From: Siphonodentalium dalli
Lineage: Eukaryota > Mollusca > Scaphopoda > Gadilida > Siphonodentaliidae
Direction of reading: 5' to 3'
NCBI GenBank assembly: GCA_032622095.1
Contig: CP136068.1
Location: 154,529,151-154,593,150 of the forward strand
DNA: 64,000 nucleotides
In this document: piece after piece, positions 55,588-64,000 of the stretch
Layout: each line of letters starts with the position of its first letter
Numbering within the stretch: the first letter of the stretch is position 1
Program-made: the position numbers and the translations under genes
Notes under the pieces: generated by a model
Seen by the model: the letters and a program-made list of their open reading frames with translations, nothing else
The model's database searches: none
Told to the model about the DNA's origin: nothing

Positions 55588-55825
55588 ATGACTTGCGATT
55601 GCTGAAGTTTATGAATGTTGTTTTCGATGAATATTTCGCGTTGCTTCGCGTTTATTTGATCATGTGATAAAAGGTATCTCAAACTCGTTCTAATTTATAT
55701 GTAATTTATCAACCTCGTCCACTAAGTTCTATTTGAGCCTCGGTAAACATCGGCTCAAATCGAATTTAGTGAACTCGGTTGATAAATTCCGTATAAACTA
55801 GAAACTCATGAGAGATCCTCTATTT
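55588..55825. repeat. Repeat family B, right part of the split copy
   Basis: Continues the copy begun at 50370: ATGACTTGCGATTGCTGAAG, then the palindromic end centred on CCTCGGTAAACATCGG, as at 7590-7815. Confidence 0.75.
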
Positions 55826-56598
55826 ATGACTCCAGCCGGACCTACTTGGGTACAGTCCCCCTTTAAAATCAACTATAAAACTAATAATTGAAAATGTTTT
55901 TTATGGGAAACGGAAGTTTTTTCTCGCCTGAAAAAGTGAGATCGTGGGTACGATCCAACTATATAACTATCATAGAAAAAAACTTACCAATGGTAGTTCA
56001 TATTGTAAATAGAAAATCTTTAACTTTAAGAATGAGTTCGGGCCAAACCCATTATCATGACTGTAGTTGTTGATATTATGCGTGGTAAAGTCGTGCAAAC
56101 ACCCTATAGTAATCTTAAAGCACAGTGTTGTAATTGATTTCTAACAGTAAGAATTCAAACGGGAATTCTTGAAAGTGTAGTCCTTTCAGAATAACAATGC
56201 ATGGGCGTTGACACTTTCAACAGCTCAATGTTCGATAGGTTGAAGTACGATAATCACACGAGATATTGCCATTGACACGTAGGTATAGGGGAAAACATAA
56301 CCGTGCGGCTCATTTCTCCCGATAGACTGATATCGATGAAAGCAAATAGCATCAGGATGTGTTTCTCTCTTCTCGTCGGCGTATGCATACAGATTGTAAC
56401 TGGATTGGTCGAAGGTGAGTGTTCAGTTGCTTGTAAGTGTAAGTGTAGAACATGTACTTGTTTGTCTCCGTGGATTCCCACGAACACATAATTAAAGCGG
56501 CTAGCAATTTCTGACCTCAAATTAAACTGCATAATAATTGTTTGGTTTCTTCGCATGGCGCTCTCTAGATTACTTGGTCATGTAACAATAAAGAAATG
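55826..56598. other. Gene-free stretch
   Basis: No gene or repeat recognised; the short open frames are not protein-like. Confidence 0.45.
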
Positions 56599-56610
56599 AT
56601 CAGTAGTATA

Positions 56611-56689
56611 CGATTGATTGATTGGGGTTATTGTCGCTTTCAGCAACCAAGGCGATATCACGACATTGCCAGTATTAGTGGTGAAGCAA
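56611..56689 (-). mobile_element. 5'-truncated SINE copy with 12-bp target duplication
   Basis: 79 bp matching the 3' half of the SINE at 42368 (GATTGATTGGGGTTATTGTC, ATATCACGACATTGCCAGTA). It is flanked by ATCAGTAGTATA on both sides (56599-56610 and 56690-56701). A 5' truncation with a perfect duplication is the normal outcome of target-primed reverse transcription. Confidence 0.85.
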
Positions 56690-56879
56690 ATCAGTAGTAT
56701 AACTTTATAAGACATTTCTTGTAACGTTCTAATATAGCATTTGTTTAAATGAATCAAGTTTATAATTGACACGGAATACCCCGATGAGGTGATCTAATGG
56801 GAATATAGAATAAAGTACTTATTTAAAAAAAATATATTCATATTGGCAATGCGTACGTGTACTTTATCACTCCATACTT

Positions 56880-57066
56880 AGTATTGGATAGGTCACCCCA
56901 ACGAGACAGTGTCTTCATAATTTAGACGGCCGGCGTGCGTCTTGATTGGGAGTGATAAACTCTACTCTCGAGTGCGGATCGCGAGTGAGTTGAGTTTACC
57001 ACTCCCAAACAAGACGCACTCCGACCGTCTAAATTATGAAGACACGAGTTAGGTGATCTATCCAAT
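56880..57066. mobile_element. Palindromic MITE
   Basis: Left arm ATTGGATAGGTCACC ... GTCTTCATAATTTAGACGG; right arm CCGTCTAAATTATGAAGAC ... GGTGATCTATCCAAT. Arms are about 85-90 bp and imperfect, around a CTCTACTCTCGAGTG centre. Non-coding. Confidence 0.75.
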
Positions 57067-57289
57067 TTAGATGATTCATGAGTATGACTCACGATTATAT
57101 ATGCAATACTTAGTCCTGACTGCCACCAGTCACCAATCCATATTTGCAAAATGACATCGGAATTTGGGAACTTTTATCCAGGTTGCCTTAGCCTTTTTAT
57201 TTTCCGAGTATGAAATGCCACAGGAAACTACTAGTAATCAGCAGTCAAGGCACGCCGATCCTGTTACAGATACTGAGTTGAGACAGAAT

Positions 57290-58490
57290 ATCAACAATTG
57301 TGTGCCAATGAAAACACGGCGACAAAACTCCTGGCGTGTGAACACATGGATGGATTGGGCTACCAACCAAATAAACAGGATTTATCGAATCCAAACTACC
57401 CTGTGCCTGTGGACATTACAATCGAGACACCGTTACAAACATTGGATTACTGGCTGTCGAAATTCGCATATAAGGTTAGGCGCAGTGACGGACAGCCAGA
57501 TCCACCTGCCACATTGGAGCAATTGTTTACCGGAATTGAACGTTACATGCGGACAGAACTTGACATGGTGAATGTAAAATTCTTCCAACCCGATGACGTT
57601 TCATTCAATGCCCTTGATGCACGTATGAAATAGCTGACAGCCGCAGGGATTGGCATTAAGAAGAAACGAGCTGACCCTGTTCTTATAGAGGACGAGACAG
57701 CCCTTTGGTCGTATTCGACGAGAATACTTCTGTCGGACAGACAAACATTGTGTTTTTTTATAACTGTAAAGCATTCGGATTTCGGGCTATGGACGAGCAA
57801 TTCAAAATTGTGTTTAAACATGAACTTCATTTAAATGCGTTTGTTTTCGAAGGAATAGCAAGTAAAAATGTGCAAGGCGGACTTACGCAGCGAAAAGTTG
57901 AACGAAGTTGATTGAACACGTTGCCCAGCCAGATAATCCGCGGTGTTTGGTGAAGATATTCAAAAAGTATTTGTCGCTTATTCGAAATGAGGGTCAATTC
58001 TATCGGCGACCTTTGGACCCCAGACCGGGAACCAATGTTCCCAGATACGGGAAACAAACAATTGGAGTAAACATACTTTCGCAAATGATGAGAACGCTCT
58101 TCAAATCGGCCAACATTGACACCACCGACCGAGTGATTCGTCATCAGAGTGGGAAGGTTACAATGTTGTACAACGTTGTATAACGCGGGATTTGGGGACC
58201 AAGCTGTTACTAGTCGCATCGGTCACTGAAGTGATCTTGTACAAACGTACAGACGACAGTTGGAACCTCTTAAACAAGCGATAAGTCAGAGTGTGAATCC
58301 ACCGGTTCCGGATAGTGAACCCATCAGTGCAAAAATCGCGAAAGTGGAAACTCGTTGCACTGTGGTGCTGCTTCAGTTCCAACTACTCGGTAGCACGCAT
58401 AAACAATCGGATTTACTTAGAATCAGAGTGCCCGAACACTACAACTCTGTTCTCATGATTAAAGGCGACAAAGAAATTGAGATTGACTTC
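57290..58490 (+). pseudogene. Crypton-type tyrosine recombinase pseudogene (DUF3504-like)
   Basis: Collinear blocks in changing frames: RRQNSWRVNTWMDWA; LDYWLSKFAYKVRRSDG, PPATLEQLFTGIERYMR, ALDARMK then a stop, LTAAGIGIKKKRADPVLIED; NIVFFYNCKAFGFRAMDEQ, NVQGGLTQRKV; PDNPRCLVKIFKKYLSL, EGQFYRRPLDPRPG, RYGKQTIGVNIL, HQSGKVTMLYNV. These are the blocks of the domain shared by Crypton transposons and the host genes derived from them. At least three frameshifts and one stop make it non-functional. An uninterrupted host relative may exist elsewhere in the genome. Confidence 0.8.
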
Positions 58491-58494
58491 TGAT

Positions 58495-59412
58495 TACAGA
58501 TGTTCCTGAAATTGTAATAATAATTTATATACACAGCATTTTCATTGAAATTTGTTTGATGTTTTGTTTCACCCAATGCAGCCCACCCATTTTCCCCAGA
58601 AGAATGTCAATTGCAACAATTGTGTGTAGTTGTTAAGACAGACGCACTTGTGTTTTTAGTATTAAGCAATCAAACGACAATAATTCGAGCGTCTGGACAA
58701 CTCGCACCTAATTGTCCGTTGTTCAAAACTCGAATGCTGGTTTGTTGATTGCTTGGTAAGACAAACCAAGCGCAGCGTCTCAACCATTAAGAGTCACACA
58801 TAGACAAAAGAACTTAGGGTCTGTATCGTCTAATGTATACATTAGATGTCAGCGAAACTGTCTCAAAGGCGACGATATTGAGCTTTACTTTAATTATATT
58901 TTAGTGTATCTGGAAAATATATCTACAAATACAACTGAAATTGAGGCAGAAGCTTTTACAAGTTACATGGAGCCTCGATCCCGAATCATTTGAAACAAAT
59001 ACACAGAACTTACAAGATAGGAGAAATGTTTAGCAATGGATGGATATGGAGTAAGGACCCCCCCCCCCTGATCTTTGAGTTTTGATTATTTGAGTTTGAG
59101 CGCTATCTGCGCTACTTAATATTCAGTATACATGTACTGTCAGCAACACAATCTTTATTTACCATAAAAATACAGTCACAGCAAAAATATACTGTAAACG
59201 CCACAAATCAGTTAGCAAATATACAGTGCAATTTGGCTGAATAGCATTCATCATATACAGGTCCCCCATATTTGACATGGCATTGATCTCATCTAATAAT
59301 AAAATATTAATGACGTGACCCGAATATCTTTGGTAATCTGGATTGAGTAGCAGATTGTATTGTATGTAATGAAAAATGTTTTATTTATTTTCTGTCAGAC
59401 ATTCATGATTTC
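58495..59412. other. Gene-free stretch
   Basis: A C homopolymer lies at about 59058; no gene, RNA or element ends recognised. Part may be the 3' region of the Crypton. Confidence 0.45.
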
Positions 59413-59413
59413 A

Positions 59414-61040
59414 AATAGTAAACTGAGCGCATACCCTAGTTTGGTCCATAAGCTACATGTAGATAATTCAGTGCGTTTGTTTCTGAGCACATACCCTAGT
59501 TTGGTATATAAGCTAGATAATTCAATGCGTTTGTTACTGAGCGCATACCCTAGTTTGGTCTATAAGCTAGATAATTAAATGCGTTTGTTACTGAGCACAT
59601 ACCCTAGTTTGGTCTATAAGCTAGATAATTCAATGCGTTTGTTACTGAGCACATACCCTAGTTTGGTCTATAAGCTAGATAATTCAATGCGTTTGTTACT
59701 GAGCACATACCATAGTTTGGTCTATAAGCTAGATTATTCGGTGCGTTTGTTACTGAGCACATAACCTAGTTTGGTCTATAAGCTAGATAATTCAATGCGC
59801 TTGTTACTGAGCGCATACCCTAGTTTGGTTCATAAGCTAGCTAATTCAGAGCGTTTATTACTGAGCGCATACCCTAGTTTGGTCCATGAGCTACATGTAG
59901 ATAATTCTGTGCGTTTGTTACTGAGCGCATACCATAGTTTGGTCCATAAGCTACATGTAGATAATTCAATGCGTTTGTTACTGAGCACATACCCTAGTTT
60001 GGTCCATAAGCTACATGTAGATAATTCAGTGCGGTTGTTACAGAGAACATACCCTAGGTTGGTCCATAAGCTACATGTAGATAATTCAGTGCGTTTGTTA
60101 CCGAGCACATACCCTAATTTGGTCCATAAGCTACATGTAGATAATTCAGTGCGTTTTTTAATGAGCACATACCCTAGTTTGGTCCATAAGCTACATGTAG
60201 ATAATTCAGTGCGTTTGTTACTGAGCACATACTCTAGTTTGGTCCATAAGCTACATGTAGATAATTCAGTGCGTTTGTTACGGAGCACATACCCTATTTT
60301 GGTCCATAAGCTACATGTAGATAATTGAGTGCGTTTGTTACTGAGCACATACCCTAGTTTGGTCTATAAGCTACATGTAGATAATTCAGTGCGTTTGTTA
60401 CCGAGCACATTCCCTAGTTTGGTCCATAAGCTACATGTAGATAATTGAGTGCGTTTGTTACTGAGCACATACCCTAGTTTGGTCCATAAGCTACATGTAG
60501 ATAATTCAGTGCGTTTGTTACTGAGCACATACCCTAGTTTAGTCCATAAGCTACATGTAGATAATTCAGTGCGTTTTTTAATGAGCACATACCCTAGTTT
60601 GGTCCATAAGCTACATGTAGATAACTCAGTGCGTTTGTTACTGAGCACATACCCTAGTTTGGTCTATAAGCTACATGTAGATAATTCAGTGCGTTTGTTA
60701 CCGAGCACATTCCCTAGTTTGGTCCATAAGCTACATGTAGATAATTCAGTGCGTTTGTTACTGAGCACATACCCTAGTTTGGTCATTAAGCTACATGTAG
60801 ATAATTCAGTGCGTTTGTTACTGAGCACACACCCTAGTTTGGTCCATAAGCTACATGTAGGTAATTCAGTGCGTTTGTTACTGAGCACATACCCTAGTTT
60901 GGTATATAAGTTAGATAATTCAGCGCGTTTGTTACTGAGCACATACCCTAGTTTAGTCCATAAGCTACATGTAGATAATTCAGTGCGTTTGTTACTGAGC
61001 ACATACCCTATTGGGATCATAAACTAGATAAATCAGTGCG
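59414..61040. repeat. 60-bp satellite array (~27 units)
   Basis: The unit is CAGTGCGTTTGTTACTGAGC, ACATACCCTAGTTTGGTCCA, TAAGCTACATGTAGATAATT. Units before about 59860 are 54 bp because ACATGT is missing. Both 54 and 60 are multiples of three and lack stops in several frames, so long repetitive open frames appear on both strands (STYPSLVHKLHVDNSVRLLL on plus). That two-strand openness argues against coding. Confidence 0.92.
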
Positions 61041-61849
61041 TTTGTTACGAATATTTCCTGTCAAACTCTCCAATGACTAGCCTTGAACATTGTTGTTTTT
61101 ATTTTTTTTAAACCACTTCTTTCTTGTTTTACATAATTATAACGTATATCTCGTATTGTGGGTGTTAACATGTGTTTTTATAAACTTCACGAATGGGGTG
61201 CCTAATTAAACAACTCGAATCACTTCTTTACAAATTCCTTTCGAATTCGAATATATATAGGGACAGAATAAAAAGATAATTCTTGTGTCAACATTATGGT
61301 CTGACAATGGTAGATATAAGAAACCGTATAACGTCTATGAAAATAACTTGTGTTAGAGTCTTATGTCATTGAACTCGAACTGGATTACTCAAACGGATCT
61401 CCCTGTTGCCGAGGACTCCCGTTTTTTTTATGACACCACGTACTTTCGACATTTTGTCGTGATTTACTCATCGCATGGAGCTATTTCAGCGACAAGAACG
61501 AGTCAAACGGGAATATATGTACGTGCGTATTATGGAATAACCCAAACATAAAGTACCACGACAACTTTGCTATAGGGAGAAGACATGGCATATTTGTCTC
61601 AATTACTTGATACATACAACAGGTAAATTGCACACACCCAGAAATATTTACTAGTCTTTTAATGTATCAACTGACATTATCACGTACGGAATTCGTTGAC
61701 AAATTATTTCATTCGCCAAAAAATATACGGCCAAATGAAATTTTATTTGCACATTTTCGAAAATAAATATGACCTTTGACCTCACAGAGCGTGAACACTA
61801 CATAATGAATGTAATTCGGAAGCGATTTGATTAATAACACTTTTGTTAA
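61041..61849. other. Gene-free AT-rich stretch
   Basis: Nothing recognised. Confidence 0.45.
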
Positions 61850-62204
61850 CCCTTTACCCAACAGAAGGGCCCTGTGCCAATGCATTCTCTTATATATGCG
61901 AGTCGACCATAGGTCGCCTCGCATATATAAGAGAATGCATTGGCTTAACACATTAAAGATTATAAAATTGTTAAAGAATGTAAGAAAAATGGTAAAAAGT
62001 GTTAAAAAAAGATTTTTTTTATGGTCGCCTCGCATATAAAAGAGAATGCATTGGCACAGGGCATAACTGTAACTATCACAATGTGGTCAAGGAGCCGGTT
62101 CCAATGATATCCATATTTGTATGGTTCTATTGAGACAGACCGAAGATATTTTAGGCTGTTGCAGCTTTATTTGGCCGGTTTTGGCCGTTTTGTTGGGTAA
62201 AGGG
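61850..62204. mobile_element. piggyBac-like MITE, copy 2
   Basis: CCCTTTACCCAAC at the left after a perfect TTAA (61846-61849), and GTTGGGTAAAGGG at the right, where TTAA has been lost. Same internal palindrome and flanks as copy 1 at 14090; half of the second palindrome is deleted. Confidence 0.8.
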
Positions 62205-62231
62205 AGGGAGACTGTACGCTACAAATCCCAA

Positions 62232-62330
62232 TAGTAACAACGATCTGTTATCCATAATATATATAGAAATCATTAATAGTAACAACGATCTGTTATCCAT
62301 AATATATATAGAAATCATTAATTGGAATCA
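62232..62330. repeat. ~47-bp direct duplication
   Basis: AATAGTAACAACGATCTGTT, ATCCATAATATATATAGAAA, TCATT occurs twice in direct succession with no visible mismatches. Confidence 0.85.
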
Positions 62331-63394
62331 AAGATGTCCTTTATAAACGTTAACATGTTACCTTATTAGGTAACGTATTTCCATCTACTTGACGCAACCA
62401 AATTAATTAACGGAAAGCAACAGCACGATGCGTGTGGTGGAACAAATCGTGTACAAAATATGTTGATATGGAGCATGAACGCAAGCTACTCACTGACTAT
62501 ATAATTAATTTACTGTACATCTGGGACTATTATGCATATGCTACAGCATAAACTATTCATTTATTTTATACATTTGCCTGAAAACTACAAAAATACATCG
62601 ATGAATCGTTCTACACTATAAATCGCGTTGGGCAATTTTTTTTACCGAATACAATGGTGCATATAGTAGAATCACGTGGATTTCAGTAACTTTTAAATTT
62701 TTTGTTGGGTAAATTTTTTTCCTCAAATTGGGTCAATTCTACCCAATGTTGGGAAATTTTATTACTCAACGCAGGGTAACAATTTAACCAATATTAATTT
62801 CCCTTCTGCGTTGGGCGATTTTCTTTTACCTGTCATTGGGTGAATAATTACTTAATTATGGGGTTAAATCAATAATGTTGGGGAATTTATTACCACTATC
62901 GTAGGGTTAAAAATTTATATTTTCGCCACAGTATATTCAGATATATCTGGAAAAAACATAGCTCATTTATTTCCATGGACAGAAATGTTACATATTTAAA
63001 ATAACGTAAGTTAAATGTCACGCATATTCGCCATATTTATAAACCTTACGTTTCGTCCAGTTATGTCAGCATGACCCCCCCCCAAATTTGGTATACATGT
63101 AGGTTATCTATTTCAGGACTTCTCAAGGATATCTTCATGGTCAGGGTCCGCATGTTTGGGATGATGTCGGTTGCCGGGGTCCAGGTGATGTTCCTATGTA
63201 TCCCAGGTTAGTATGTATATATGCATTCAGCCTATAACATATTGTATTACCGTCGTCACAGTGATCTTCGGTACACACGCGTGCTATAACAGTATAATAT
63301 ACCGTGGACACAATGCATTGATAATCTCGTTGACTATAATTTTACTGAACTTTACACAACGGCGGTGTAATTATAGCCCCAAGCAATGTCGACT
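62331..63394. other. Gene-free stretch with diverged GTTGGG phrases
   Basis: 62625-62900 holds several scattered GTTGGG(C/T/G)AATT and TACCCAA phrases in both orientations, a decayed repeat. No gene recognised. Confidence 0.45.
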
Positions 63395-64000
63395 AAATAA
63401 CGGTGCGGTAGGGTGGCCCACCCAAAATATACTATAAAAAACGAAAACCGCACCCCTCTAGTCCGCTCGTTTGCCACAGGAGGTGGTCAAAATGGCAACC
63501 ATTTATGGTATATATCAACCGATGTTGACCACATAAACGAAGCGGCAGGGTAGCCCACCCCAAATTATAATACAAGAGCCGAAAACTGCAACCTCTAGCC
63601 CCTGCGGTTGCCACAGGAGGTGGCCAAAATGGCACCTATAGTCGTTTTGGTATTTATCAACCGATTTTGACCAAATAAACGAAGCGGTAGGGTGGCCCAC
63701 CCCAAATTATACTATAAAAACCGGAAACCTCACTCCTCTAGCCCGTGCGGTTGCCACAGCAGGTGGCCAAAATGGCAACCATAGCCGTTTTGGTATTTAT
63801 CAACTGATTTTGACAAAATAAACGAAGCGGTAGGGGGCCCACCCTAAATTATACTATAAAAACCGAAAACCACATCCCTCTAGTCCGTGCGGTTGCCACA
63901 TGAGGTGGCCAAAATGGCAACCATTTTTGGTATATGTCAACCGATTTTGACGAAATAAACGAAGCGGTAGGGTGGCCCACCCCAAATTATAATAAAAGAG
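63395..64000. repeat. ~140-bp tandem repeat, continues past the window
   Basis: AAGCGGTAGGGTGGCCCACC starts units near 63400, 63540, 63683, 63825 and 63962. Each unit contains GTTGCCACAGGAGGTGGCCA and AAAATGGCAACCAT. The frames it leaves open are by-products. Confidence 0.88.

Larger units (their letters stand above)
50436..55590. mobile_element. Large palindromic element with long inverted arms
   Basis: The ends are TAGTGTAGGTAGTTAGCG (50438 on) and its inverse CTAACTACCTACACTA (ending about 55587). The arms pair from there inward to about 53490 on the left and 54000 on the right, for example at 50810/55270, 52500/54560, 52700/54350 and 53230/54260. The left arm is longer because of nested insertions. 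AAT occurs at both outer edges, a possible 3-bp target duplication. Each arm carries a decayed copy of the same protein. The repeat it splits is whole at 7518. Confidence 0.75.

Noticed and set aside
59830-61020. Long repetitive open frames on both strands (up to 192 residues)
   Set aside because: They follow from a 60-bp satellite with no stops; openness on both strands, without start context or neighbouring gene structure, is not evidence for a protein.
59414-61040. CRISPR-like array
   Set aside because: Units are contiguous with no unique spacers, and the context is a eukaryotic genome.
63432-63700. Minus-strand frames with Trp/Pro/Gly-rich peptides
   Set aside because: By-products of the 140-bp tandem repeat.

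Overview
This looks like nuclear DNA from a marine invertebrate, most likely a lophotrochozoan such as a mollusc. I see no host gene complete within the window. The evidence for an animal genome is a spliced gene of repeated calcium-binding EGF exons, a tRNA-derived SINE, Penelope-like retroelements (PLEs), a Crypton remnant, LINE remnants, MITEs and abundant satellites. The phylum is an inference only; no sequence searches were possible. Most short open frames here are shadows of tandem repeats or transposon debris.

Layout. 1-10.55 kb: minus-strand EGF exon array (ten copies of a 114-bp phase-1 exon, several of them damaged), with introns full of minisatellites and dispersed repeats. 10.8-17.1 kb: almost gene-free, with a 63-bp tandem repeat, a TA-flanked MITE, a TTAA-flanked piggyBac-like MITE and a CA/TA microsatellite. 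17.1-30.6 kb: the best-preserved system, three head-to-tail, nearly identical PLE copies on the minus strand (about 4.6 kb each). Each copy has ORF1 with an SGNH-hydrolase-like domain and ORF2 with reverse transcriptase plus GIY-YIG endonuclease. ORF2 lies in the -1 frame behind a canonical slippery heptamer TTTAAAC that sits directly before the ORF1 stop. ORF2 also carries the PLE linker motif after the endonuclease instead of before it. 30.7-40.7 kb: fragments of a second PLE family bracketing a foldback element and a tandem array of a 2.4-kb unit with two unrecognised frames. 40.7-50.3 kb: SINE, LINE and PLE relics and small duplications. 50.4-55.6 kb: a large palindromic element inserted in a repeat whose uninterrupted copy is at about 7.5 kb. 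55.8-64 kb: SINE fragment, hairpin MITE, Crypton tyrosine-recombinase pseudogene, a 60-bp satellite, a second TTAA MITE and a 140-bp tandem repeat running off the end.

How the pieces work together. The PLE copies appear recently amplified and intact, so they are the likeliest functional genes. In the model read from the sequence, ORF1 (SGNH) is made alone, and a minority of ribosomes shift -1 to make an ORF1-RT-EN fusion. A hammerhead-like core in each inter-copy region could process tandem transcripts. The other transposon-derived pieces are mostly broken by stops, frameshifts or truncation.
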